From JACDAN01 sp035535195 (GTDB lineage: Bacteria > Actinomycetota > Thermoleophilia > Gaiellales > Gaiellaceae), in contig DATLQK010000025.1 in the NCBI GenBank assembly GCA_035535195.1, forward strand, positions 1 to 7,529: DNA of 7,529 nucleotides, given 5' to 3'. Numbering within the stretch: the first letter of the stretch is position 1; every line of letters begins with the position of its first letter. Below the pieces are notes generated by a model. The model did not search any database. It was not told the origin of the DNA and saw only the letters and a program-made list of their open reading frames with translations. Made by a program: the position numbers and the translations under genes. This document shows, one piece after another, positions 1 to 6,136 of this stretch.

Positions 1-1125
1 CTTGGCGATCACCATCCGCTGGACCTCGTTCGTGCCCTCGCCGATCTCGAGGATCTTCTGGTCGCGGTAGAGCCGTGAGATCGCGAACTCGGCCATGAAC
101 CCGTAGCCGCCGTGGATCTGCAGGGCCGTGTTCGCCGCCCGGTTCGAGAGCTCGCCCGTGTAGAGCTTCGCCATCGCCGCCTCCCGGCCGAACGGACGGC
201 CCTGGTCCTTCAGCCACGCGGCCTTGTAGACGAGCGTCCGCCCGGCTTCGATCTCGGTCGCCATGTCGGCGAGCTGGAACTGCACGGCCTGGAACTGCGC
301 GATCGGCCGACCGAACTGCTGCCGCTCCTTCGCGTACGCGGCCGCCAGGTCGTAGGCGCCCTGGGCGAGGCCGACGCCCATCGCCGCGACCGAGATCCGG
401 CCGCCGTCGAGGATCTCCAGGAACTGCTGGAAGCCCTTGCCGCGCGGGCCGAGCAGATTGCCCTCCGGAACGCGCACGTCGCGGAAGGACAGCTCCCGGG
501 TATCCGAGGCGCGCCAGCCGAGCTTCTCCATCGGCGGGGCGATCTCGTAGCCGGGCGTGCCGTTTTGGACGACGATGTTCGAGATCTCGTCCTCGCCGGT
601 CAGGGCCGTGATCGTCACGCACGCAGTGATGTCGGTCCCGGCGTTCGTGATGAACATCTTCGAGCCGTTGATTACCCACTCGCCGTCGCGAAGCTCGGCA
701 CGCGTGCGCGTCGCGCCCGCGTCCGAGCCGGCTTCGGGCTCCGTCAGCCCGAACGCGGCCAGCTTCCGCCCCGAGGCGAGGTCCGGCAGCCACTCCCGCT
801 TCTGCTCTTCGCTCCCGAACAGGTAGATCGGGAGCGTCCCGAGCGAGTGGTGCGCAGCGACGGTGATCGCGACGGACGAGTCCACGCGGGTCAGCTCCTC
901 GACCGCGATCGCATAGGAGAGCGTGTCCGCGCCCGCGCCGCCGTACTCCTCGGGAATCGTCATTCCCATCAGTCCGAGCTCGGCGAGCTCGGCGACGAGC
1001 TCGTAGGGGAAGCGATGCTCGCGATCGAGCTCCTCGGCCACCGGTGCGACCCGCTGCTCCGCGAAGTCGCGCACGGTCCGGCGGATGAGCTCGTGCTCCT
1101 CCGAGAGGTCGTAGTTCGGCGTCAC
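1..1125 (-). CDS. Acyl-CoA dehydrogenase, short-chain/butyryl-CoA type (last few C-terminal residues beyond window edge)
   Basis: FAD-dependent enzyme expected to oxidise an acyl-CoA to the trans-2-enoyl-CoA in the cytoplasm, passing electrons to electron-transfer flavoprotein (family knowledge). I translated 375 codons, close to the usual ~380 residues, with no stop before the edge. The N-terminal helical domain opens with YDLSEEHELIRRTVRDFAE. The first family signature, FGLTEPEAGSD, is at residues 125-135; the second, QIHGGYGF, is at 336-343. The C-terminal IGEGTNEVQR places the catalytic base at Glu363, the position used by short- and medium-chain enzymes. The alternative isovaleryl-CoA dehydrogenase-type Glu site on the helix-G segment (LDGGRISVAA) is Gly here, arguing for a butyryl-like enzyme, though the exact substrate cannot be read. 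The GTG start at 1125 shares four bases with the stop of the upstream peptidase gene and has no Shine-Dalgarno sequence, so translation by reinitiation is likely. Confidence 0.95.
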   Translation of the reverse strand, partial: MTPNYDLSEEHELIRRTVRDFAEQRVAPVAEELDREHRFPYELVAELAELGLMGMTIPEEYGGAGADTLSYAIAVEELTRVDSSVAITVAAHHSLGTLPIYLFGSEEQKREWLPDLASGRKLAAFGLTEPEAGSDAGATRTRAELRDGEWVINGSKMFITNAGTDITACVTITALTGEDEISNIVVQNGTPGYEIAPPMEKLGWRASDTRELSFRDVRVPEGNLLGPRGKGFQQFLEILDGGRISVAAMGVGLAQGAYDLAAAYAKERQQFGRPIAQFQAVQFQLADMATEIEAGRTLVYKAAWLKDQGRPFGREAAMAKLYTGELSNRAANTALQIHGGYGFMAEFAISRLYRDQKILEIGEGTNEVQRMVIAK

Positions 1126-2549
1126 GCGAGGGAGCGTGCCAGTTCGGCGATCAGCCGCACGCCGTACCCGGTGCCCCCGACCACGGCGAAATAGTCAGGC
1201 CGCGGCCAGCGGAGGAAGCCGGGACCGGCCATGTCGATGTGGGCCCACGGGCCTTCGCCGACGAACTCCTTCAAGAACTCGGCCGCGTATACCGGCCCGG
1301 CCTGCCCACGCCACGACGTGTTCTTGATGTCGGCGAAGTGCGAGTCGACCAGACGCCGGTAGCGGCGGTGCATCGGCCAGCTCCAGGCGTGATCGCCGGA
1401 GCGGTTCCCTGCCGCGCTGACCTGGTCTCGCCACCCGTCGTCGTTGCCGAAGACGCCGGTATAGAGGTCCCCGAGCGCCCGGTTCATGGCGCCGGTGAGC
1501 GTGGCGAAGTCGACGATTTGGGTGGCGCCCTGCTCCCTCGCGTACCAGAGGACGTCGGCCAGGACGAGACGACCCTCGGCGTCCGTGTTCACGACCTCGA
1601 TCGTCTTGCCGTTCATCGCCGTCACGATGTCGCCCGGCCGGTACGCGCCGCCGCCGATCGCGTTCTCGGTCGCGCCGACGACCGCTATGGCGCGAACGGG
1701 GACCTCGAGCGCAGCCATGGCGCCGAGGCCGTGGAGCACCGCCGAGCCGCCCGCCATGTCGCCCTTCATGTCCTCCAGGTAGAGCTGGGGCTTGATCGAG
1801 ATCCCGCCGGTGTCGAACGTCACCGCCTTGCCGACGAGCCCGAGCGTGAGGTCGTCGCGCGCGCCCGGCGGGTCGTAGCGCACGACGATCAGCCGCGGCG
1901 GGTTGTGACTGCCCTGGGCGACGGCGCCGAAAGCGCCCATGCCAAGCTCTGCGAGCCGCTCCGGCCCGAACGACTCCGCCGACAGATGCTCGGACGTCGC
2001 GGCGACGTCGTCCGCCCGCCCCGCGAGCGCCTCCGGCGTCAGCTCGTTGCCGGGCTCGTTCGTCACGTCACGGGCGCGGTTGACCCAGCCCGCCACCTTC
2101 GCCGTCCGCTCGGCCTCGTCTTGCACGTCGTCGGGCCCGATCAGGACGAGCCGCTCGAGCTCCGCGTCGCGATCGCCCGTCTTCCAGTGCCCGGGGTCGT
2201 AGCCCCCGAGCACAATGCCGTCGACGACCGCGCGTGCCTGCTGCTCGAGCGAGAGCGGGTGCGACTCGTCCAGTAGCCACCCGACCGATTTGCCGGACCG
2301 CCGCACCAGCCGGGCGACGGCGCCGGCCGCCGTCCGGTAGGCGTCGGCGTCGAGCTCGTCCCCGAGCCCCGCTGTGGCGACCAGTCGGCCGTCGACCTGG
2401 ACCAGGGAGGCAGCCCCCGCGTCGGGACGAAAACCCTCTGCCGCCAGAGCGTCCGCGATCCCTAGCTCGGCCGGCGGCTCACCCGAGACGGCCACGGCGA
2501 GAACGTCGGCGCCGGACGCCTCGAACGACGGAGCGATGGTCACATCCAC
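1122..2549 (-). CDS. Leucyl aminopeptidase family (M17) metallopeptidase
   Basis: Cytosolic aminopeptidase that removes N-terminal residues from peptides using two divalent metals; family members are usually hexamers (family knowledge). The protein has 475 residues, slightly shorter than E. coli PepA. The C-terminal catalytic domain is complete in its motifs: Lys241 and Asp246 in VGKAVTFDTGG, Lys253 in SIKP, Asp264 in KGDMAGG, and the family signature NTDAEGRL at 321-328, giving Asp323, Glu325 and Arg327. These match PepA Lys270, Asp275, Lys282, Asp293, Asp352, Glu354 and Arg356. The N-terminal domain is divergent, as is normal for M17. The GTG at 2549 was chosen because an in-frame TAG lies five codons upstream; GTG at 2543 is an alternative. 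No Shine-Dalgarno sequence precedes it. It is the first gene of a two-gene unit with the acyl-CoA dehydrogenase and is divergent from the 76-aa gene. Substrate specificity beyond M17 is not determinable. Confidence 0.96.
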   Translation of the reverse strand: MDVTIAPSFEASGADVLAVAVSGEPPAELGIADALAAEGFRPDAGAASLVQVDGRLVATAGLGDELDADAYRTAAGAVARLVRRSGKSVGWLLDESHPLSLEQQARAVVDGIVLGGYDPGHWKTGDRDAELERLVLIGPDDVQDEAERTAKVAGWVNRARDVTNEPGNELTPEALAGRADDVAATSEHLSAESFGPERLAELGMGAFGAVAQGSHNPPRLIVVRYDPPGARDDLTLGLVGKAVTFDTGGISIKPQLYLEDMKGDMAGGSAVLHGLGAMAALEVPVRAIAVVGATENAIGGGAYRPGDIVTAMNGKTIEVVNTDAEGRLVLADVLWYAREQGATQIVDFATLTGAMNRALGDLYTGVFGNDDGWRDQVSAAGNRSGDHAWSWPMHRRYRRLVDSHFADIKNTSWRGQAGPVYAAEFLKEFVGEGPWAHIDMAGPGFLRWPRPDYFAVVGGTGYGVRLIAELARSLA

Positions 2550-2558
2550 GGGTCGGCG

Positions 2559-2564
2559 ACTCTA
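2559..2564 (-). promoter_or_regulatory. Candidate -10 box TAGAGT ahead of the M17 peptidase gene
   Basis: On the minus strand TAGAGT (2564 down to 2559) fits the TANNNT form of an actinobacterial -10 element and ends nine bases before the GTG at 2549. A start about seven bases after the box would give almost no 5' leader, consistent with the missing Shine-Dalgarno sequence. No good -35 match is visible at 16-18 bases upstream, so this is a weak prediction. It shares TAGNNTCGCCG with the box at 6098. Confidence 0.35.
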
Positions 2565-2585
2565 ACCGAGGAATTCGTGCGTCGC

Positions 2586-2638
2586 CTTCGAAAAAGATTT
2601 GCGCAGGCTTAACCATTTTTTGATCCGGCCGATACACC
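2586..2638. promoter_or_regulatory. AT-rich divergent spacer, probable promoter region
   Basis: The spacer between two diverging genes (M17 peptidase, minus; 76-aa protein, plus) contains A and T runs (AAAAAG at 2591, TTTTTT at 2616) that stand out in very GC-rich surroundings. This is typical of a promoter region or regulator-binding stretch. I see no well-spaced -35/-10 pair for the plus-strand gene; GATACA at 2631-2636 resembles a -10 hexamer but sits only two bases before the ATG. No riboswitch-like structure was recognised. Confidence 0.4.
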
Positions 2639-2869
2639 ATGGCGACCATGCAAACCATTTCTCTGCGGCCCGACGCTGCTTCGAGCGTCGAGGATCTCGT
2701 GAGTCGGATTGCCGACCTCGTGCTCGAGCGGCAGTCCCTGCGGGCCTCCAGCGCTGACGACCTCATCCTCGAGCGGAACCGGCTCGAGCTCGTCAGCTCT
2801 CATTGGGCGCTCTCCCGCGCGCTGATCCGACGCCATTGTCCGCCCAAGGCGGACGAGGCCGCCGCCTAG
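2639..2869 (+). CDS. Small uncharacterised protein with helical 15-residue repeat
   Basis: A 76-residue protein I cannot assign to a named family. It starts MATMQTISLRPDA and is then mostly predicted helix, rich in Leu, Glu and Arg, ending in KADEAAA. Two similar segments, DLVLERQSL (26-34) and DLILERNRL (41-49), are spaced 15 residues apart and suggest an amphipathic helical hairpin or coiled coil. No signal peptide, membrane segment, metal-binding cluster or DNA-binding motif is evident; Cys66 is the only cysteine. Start ATG 2639 could be replaced by ATG 2648; neither has a clear Shine-Dalgarno sequence. The gene is divergent from the peptidase gene across a low-GC spacer and its TAG stop lies six bases from the end of the converging GGDEF-EAL gene. 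The overlapping minus-strand frames lack sensible start context. Reality of the gene rests on its placement, the AT-rich upstream region and the organised protein sequence. Confidence 0.65.
   Translation: MATMQTISLRPDAASSVEDLVSRIADLVLERQSLRASSADDLILERNRLELVSSHWALSRALIRRHCPPKADEAAA
2838..2854. terminator. Perfect stem-loop at convergent gene junction, candidate bidirectional terminator
   Basis: GTCCGCC and GGCGGAC form a perfect 7-bp inverted repeat around a 3-base loop (CAA on the plus strand); one G-U and one A-U pair can extend it to nine. It lies inside the last codons of the 76-aa gene, 12 bases before its stop, and begins 21 bases beyond the stop of the converging GGDEF-EAL gene. No T run follows on either strand, so it is not a classical intrinsic terminator, although U-tract-free hairpins are proposed as terminators in high-GC actinobacteria. 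It would most naturally act on the GGDEF-EAL transcript. Confidence 0.35.
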
Positions 2870-2875
2870 TCACTT

Positions 2876-4822
2876 CTACGCGCTGAGCGCCCGACGCCCG
2901 CGTGTCGCGCGCAGCCAACTCGCGAGCTCGGCCGCCGGCACGGGGCGGCTGACGTAGTACCCCTGCGCGACGTCACAGCCGAGCGACGCCAGCCGGCGCC
3001 AGGCCTCGTCGGTCTCGACGCCTTCCGCAACGACCCGCAGGCCGAGGTTCCGGCCGAGGTCGATCGTCGAGCGGACGATCACGGCATCGTTGTCGTCCCG
3101 TTCCATCCCCTGGACGAACGACTTGTCGATCTTGAGCTCGTCGACGGGCAGACGCTTGAGGTAGGCGAGCGACGAGTAGCCCGTGCCGAAGTCGTCGATC
3201 GCGAGCCGGACTCCCATGCCACTCAGCCGTGAGAGCACGTGCATCGCACGGATCGGGTCGGCGAGGATCGTGCTCTCCGTGATCTCGAGCTCGAGAAGCG
3301 ACGGGGCCACCTCCCACGTGGCGAGGAGGCTGCCGACCGTGTCCGGCAGGTTGACGTCGAGGAGGTTCCGCGCCGAGAGGTTGACGCCGACGCAGAGGTC
3401 GAGGCCTTCGAGCTGCCACGTCCTGCACTGGCGGAGGGCTTCGTTCAGCACGAAGTGGGTCAGCGGGACGATCACGCCGGTCTTCTGCGCGAGCGGGATG
3501 AACTCGTCCGGTGGGATCAGGCCGCGGGTGGGGTGGCTCCACCGTACGAGCGCTTCGACGCCGGTCACCTCGCCCGAGCGCAGCTCGGCCTTCGGCTGGT
3601 AGTGGAGGACGAGCTCGCCCGTGTCGATTCCGCGGCGCAGCTCGGTCAGCATCGTCAGCCGGTCGGGGCTGTACTCGTCCCGCTCCCGCGCGTAGACCTC
3701 GCATTCGCCGGGGCGCTGCTTCGCCACGTACATCGCGACGTCGGCTCGCTGGAGCAGCGAGTGGACGTCGTCGCCGTGCTCCGGGTAAAGCGCGATCCCC
3801 ACGCTCGCCTCGATCTGAAGCGCGAGGCCGTGGATCGTGAAGGGCTCCTCGAGCGCCTTGCGCAGCTTCCGCGCGACGGAGACGGCGGCGGCGGAGTCGA
3901 CCACCTTCGGTAGCAGCACGCCGAACTCGTCGCCGCCGAGGCGCGCGACTGTGTCGCTCTCCCGCAGCGCGGCGCGCAGGCGCTCACCGGCCTGCTTCAG
4001 GAGCTCGTCGCCGCTCGCGTGCCCGAGCGTGTCGTTGACCTCCTTGAAGCGGTCGAGGTCCATGATCATCACCGCGACCGGGATGTGCTCCCGCCGTGCG
4101 ACGGCCAGCGCCTGCCCGACGCGGTCGTGGAAGAGCGTCCGGTTCGGCAGATCGGTCAGGGCGTCGTGGAGCGCCTGGTGCTCGTTCACCTCCGCCTGGC
4201 GGCGCAGCGTGCTCGAGGCACCGGCGACGATCCGGAAGAGCAGCGTGTAGAGGAGCGCGAGGCCGAGGAAGATCAGCACGGAGATCTTGGTCGTGTCCCC
4301 CTGGACACCGGCCTGGATCCGCGAGTAGGGGAGGGCGAGCTGGACGGCCCCCTCGGGCTCACGGCTCTGCCCCAGCCAGAGCGGGACGTAGACCTCGAGC
4401 ATGTTCCCGGACCGGTGCGAGACGACGTGGCCGTTCAGCGCGGAGCGGTGCTCGTTCGTGAGCGGAAAGATCCGCCGGCCGATCTGCCGCCTGTCCTGCG
4501 CATAGACGATGCGAAGCGAGCGGTTCCAGACGGTGACGGCGCGGACCTCGTTGTGGATCTCCGGCAGGGCGAGCGACTCGTCCAGCGCGCGGATTTCGGG
4601 CTCGGCGAGGCCGTGCTGGAGATCGTGGGTCGAGAGACCGCGCTCGACCTCGCTGCGCGAGATCGCGAGCGCGGTCTGGGTCGCGTTCGAGACCGCGCGC
4701 TCCTGTACCCGTGCATGCAGGTACCACTGAAGGACGACCCCGAGCAGCAGGATCGGGATCAGGTTCACGATCGCGAATTTCCAGAGCAGGCTGAGCCCGG
4801 CCAGCCGCCGCACCAACGTCAT
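2876..4822 (-). CDS. Membrane-anchored GGDEF-EAL cyclic-di-GMP protein with Cache-like sensor
   Basis: A 648-residue signalling protein predicted to make and/or break down cyclic di-GMP. Order: membrane helix ~16-35, extracytoplasmic sensor ~36-180, second membrane helix ~181-200, short helical linker without a clear HAMP domain, GGDEF domain ~217-375, EAL domain ~390-640. The sensor segment (VTVWNRSLRIVYAQD, then YVPL near 145) resembles Cache-type domains, which bind small ligands. The cyclase half has metal-binding Asp255, GGDEF at 296-300 and an RxxD inhibition site, Arg287-Asp290, correctly placed five residues before it. The phosphodiesterase half has EAL at 423-425, Asn481, ELEITES (511-517), DDFGTG (Asp543, Asp544), Lys564, AEGVE (599-603) and Gln620. 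All principal catalytic residues appear present in both halves, so either or both activities are possible. The ATG at 4822 is preceded by AGGAGG (4839-4834) at 11 bases. It diverges from the MFS gene. Confidence 0.95.
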   Translation of the reverse strand: MTLVRRLAGLSLLWKFAIVNLIPILLLGVVLQWYLHARVQERAVSNATQTALAISRSEVERGLSTHDLQHGLAEPEIRALDESLALPEIHNEVRAVTVWNRSLRIVYAQDRRQIGRRIFPLTNEHRSALNGHVVSHRSGNMLEVYVPLWLGQSREPEGAVQLALPYSRIQAGVQGDTTKISVLIFLGLALLYTLLFRIVAGASSTLRRQAEVNEHQALHDALTDLPNRTLFHDRVGQALAVARREHIPVAVMIMDLDRFKEVNDTLGHASGDELLKQAGERLRAALRESDTVARLGGDEFGVLLPKVVDSAAAVSVARKLRKALEEPFTIHGLALQIEASVGIALYPEHGDDVHSLLQRADVAMYVAKQRPGECEVYARERDEYSPDRLTMLTELRRGIDTGELVLHYQPKAELRSGEVTGVEALVRWSHPTRGLIPPDEFIPLAQKTGVIVPLTHFVLNEALRQCRTWQLEGLDLCVGVNLSARNLLDVNLPDTVGSLLATWEVAPSLLELEITESTILADPIRAMHVLSRLSGMGVRLAIDDFGTGYSSLAYLKRLPVDELKIDKSFVQGMERDDNDAVIVRSTIDLGRNLGLRVVAEGVETDEAWRRLASLGCDVAQGYYVSRPVPAAELASWLRATRGRRALSA

Positions 4823-4833
4823 CTCTCGCGTTT

Positions 4834-4839
4834 CCTCCT
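4834..4839 (-). promoter_or_regulatory. Shine-Dalgarno sequence of the GGDEF-EAL gene
   Basis: AGGAGG on the minus strand, 11 bases ahead of the ATG at 4822. It is a full anti-16S match with slightly long spacing and fixes this ATG as the start. It contrasts with the adjacent divergent MFS gene, which has no usable ribosome binding site. Confidence 0.75.
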
Positions 4840-4880
4840 TGCGGGCGTTTTCGGCTCACTGAACGGGTCGCCTGACTCTC

Positions 4881-4909
4881 GCGCCTCCCCCGTTCGAGGG
4901 AAGGGGCGC
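4881..4909. repeat. Imperfect GC-rich inverted repeat in the divergent spacer
   Basis: GCGCC (4881-4885) pairs with GGCGC (4905-4909); the arms continue with one G-T and one C-G pair, two mismatches, then C-G pairs around a central GTTCGAG. It lies immediately upstream of the TAGGCT box of the MFS gene, about where a -35 element or an operator would be, and also within the upstream region of the GGDEF-EAL gene. It could be a regulator site or chance pairing in GC-rich DNA. Confidence 0.3.
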
Positions 4910-4912
4910 CGC

Positions 4913-4918
4913 TAGGCT
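4913..4918 (+). promoter_or_regulatory. Candidate -10 box TAGGCT for a leaderless MFS transcript
   Basis: TAGGCT fits the TANNNT form of a -10 element and ends six bases before the GTG at 4925, placing a predicted transcription start on or next to the start codon. The only purine-rich candidate ribosome site, GGAG at 4920-4923, is one base from GTG and too close to work. No clear -35 hexamer is seen. The TAG within the box is also an in-frame stop that prevents an earlier start. Confidence 0.45.
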
Positions 4919-4924
4919 CGGAGC

Positions 4925-6100
4925 GTGAGGGGGGAAATCGACCGCCGGGCGATCACGGCGCTTTCCGCCGGCCACTTCGCAACGGACTACTCGAACGGGG
5001 CGCTGCCGGCGCTGCTGCCCTTCCTCGACCAGCGCTTCGGCCTCTCGTACACGCAGGTCGGCGCGCTCGTGCTCGTCTCGGCGCTCGCCTCATCGATCAT
5101 CCAACCGCTGTTCGGGCTCTGGTCCGACCGGCGCGGCGCGCTCTGGCTGTTGCCGGTCGGCGTCCTCCTCGCCGGGACGGGAATGGCGCTGACGGCGGCG
5201 TCGGCGAGCTACGGGCTCGCGCTCCTGTTCGTCGTGATCTCGGGAATCGGGACGGCCGCCTATCACCCGGAGGGCAGCAAGTTCGCCGCCTACGTCAGCG
5301 GGTCGAGACGGGCGAGCGGGATGAGCCTCTTCTCGATCGGCGGCAACCTCGGCGTCGCGATCGGGGCGCTCTCGATCGCGCCGATCATCCTCGCCTTCGG
5401 AAGGCCCGGCGGCCTGCTCGTAGCGGTTCCCTCGATCGTCGTCACGCTGCTCCTGCTCTGGACGCTCGGCTACCTGCGGGCGTTCGTGCCTGAGCGGGTG
5501 CGGACGCGGGAGGCTCGGGGCGAGGACCGGCCGGGCGCGCTCGGGCTCCTGCTGGCGGTGATCGCGCTGCGCAGCGCCGGCTGGTTCGGGCTCCTAACCT
5601 TCGTCCCGCTCTGGGCCGTCTCGCTCGGCCACTCGAAGGCATACGGCAACAACCTGCTCTCGCTGATGCTGTTCGCCGGCGGCGTCGGCACCCTGATCGC
5701 CGGCCCGATCGCCGACCGCGTCGGGCGGAGGCCCGTCCTCCTCGCGACGCTCGTGGCGGCCCCGCCGCTGATCGTGGTGTTCGTGGCCGTCGGCGGCTGG
5801 CTCGGTGCGGCGGCGCTCGCGCTCGTCGGCGTCTGTGTCGTCTCCACGTTCGGCGTCACGGGGGTGATGAGCCAGGAGTACCTGCCTTCGCGGATCGGTC
5901 TCGCGTCCGGGATCTCGATCGGGTTCTCGATCGGCCTGGGCGGGATCGCGGCGCTCGCGCTCGGCGCCGTCGCCGACCACGTCGACCTGGAGACCGCCAT
6001 GTACGCCTGCGCCGCGGTCTCCGCGGTGGCGATCGCGCCGGCGCTCCTGCTCCCGTCGCCGCGCGGTCGACGGAGGCTCGCCCCCGAGCCCGTGATGTAG
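4925..6100 (+). CDS. MFS transporter, fosmidomycin resistance (Fsr)-like
   Basis: A 391-residue inner-membrane transporter with about 12 hydrophobic segments, the usual size for the major facilitator superfamily, probably a proton-driven exporter. Similarity to E. coli Fsr is recognisable by eye: an early H-x3-D motif (HFATD, 17-21), LASS/SSIIQPLFGLWSDR near 54-69, AAYHPEGSK (111-119, matching the FHPE region of Fsr) and FSIGGNLG (136-143). The loop between helices 8 and 9 carries GPIADRVGRRP (260-270), an MFS motif A; the loop 2-3 copy (FGLWSDRRG) is degenerate. A charged central loop at ~189-203 joins the two six-helix halves. The substrate is unknown: Fsr relatives are widespread and most have not been tested, so a drug-resistance role is not established. 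GTG 4925 is forced by the in-frame TAG at 4913. The SCP2 gene follows 36 bases downstream on the same strand. Confidence 0.93.
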   Translation: MRGEIDRRAITALSAGHFATDYSNGALPALLPFLDQRFGLSYTQVGALVLVSALASSIIQPLFGLWSDRRGALWLLPVGVLLAGTGMALTAASASYGLALLFVVISGIGTAAYHPEGSKFAAYVSGSRRASGMSLFSIGGNLGVAIGALSIAPIILAFGRPGGLLVAVPSIVVTLLLLWTLGYLRAFVPERVRTREARGEDRPGALGLLLAVIALRSAGWFGLLTFVPLWAVSLGHSKAYGNNLLSLMLFAGGVGTLIAGPIADRVGRRPVLLATLVAAPPLIVVFVAVGGWLGAAALALVGVCVVSTFGVTGVMSQEYLPSRIGLASGISIGFSIGLGGIAALALGAVADHVDLETAMYACAAVSAVAIAPALLLPSPRGRRRLAPEPVM

Positions 6101-6103
6101 GCT
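6098..6103 (+). promoter_or_regulatory. Candidate -10 box TAGGCT ahead of the SCP2 gene
   Basis: The same TAGGCTCG octamer as at 4913 occurs here, its TAG doubling as the stop codon of the MFS gene. A transcription start about seven bases later would leave a leader of roughly 27 bases containing the strong ribosome site at 6124-6129. If functional, the SCP2 gene has its own promoter in addition to any read-through from the transporter gene. No convincing -35 element was found. Confidence 0.35.
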
Positions 6104-6123
6104 CGCCGCGTTTCCGACCACGG

Positions 6124-6129
6124 AGGAGG
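6124..6129 (+). promoter_or_regulatory. Strong Shine-Dalgarno sequence of the SCP2 gene
   Basis: AGGAGG within a purine-rich run from 6122 to 6137, seven bases before the GTG at 6137. This near-ideal site settles the GTG start and predicts efficient translation. Confidence 0.85.
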
Positions 6130-6136
6130 AGAAGGG

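Noticed and set aside
112..1194. Long open plus-strand frame (360 codons) opposite the acyl-CoA dehydrogenase
   Set aside because: Arg/Leu/Asp-rich mirror of a gene with clear family signatures on the minus strand; no homology-like motifs.
1239..2276. Open plus-strand frame (345 codons) opposite the M17 peptidase
   Set aside because: Shadow of a gene with all catalytic residues recognised on the other strand.
2479..2836. Two overlapping minus-strand frames across the peptidase start and the 76-aa gene
   Set aside because: They conflict with the better organised plus-strand 76-aa protein and with the peptidase start; Arg/Ser-rich compositions and no ribosome sites. They would become relevant only if the 76-aa gene proves unreal.
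4019..4915. Open plus-strand frame (298 codons) opposite the GGDEF-EAL N-terminal half
   Set aside because: It crosses the start, Shine-Dalgarno sequence and upstream region of the real minus-strand gene and has a charged low-complexity composition.
4925..6100. Calling the transporter a proven drug-resistance gene
   Set aside because: Only family-level resemblance to Fsr is visible; most relatives have no demonstrated substrate, so no resistance gene symbol was given.
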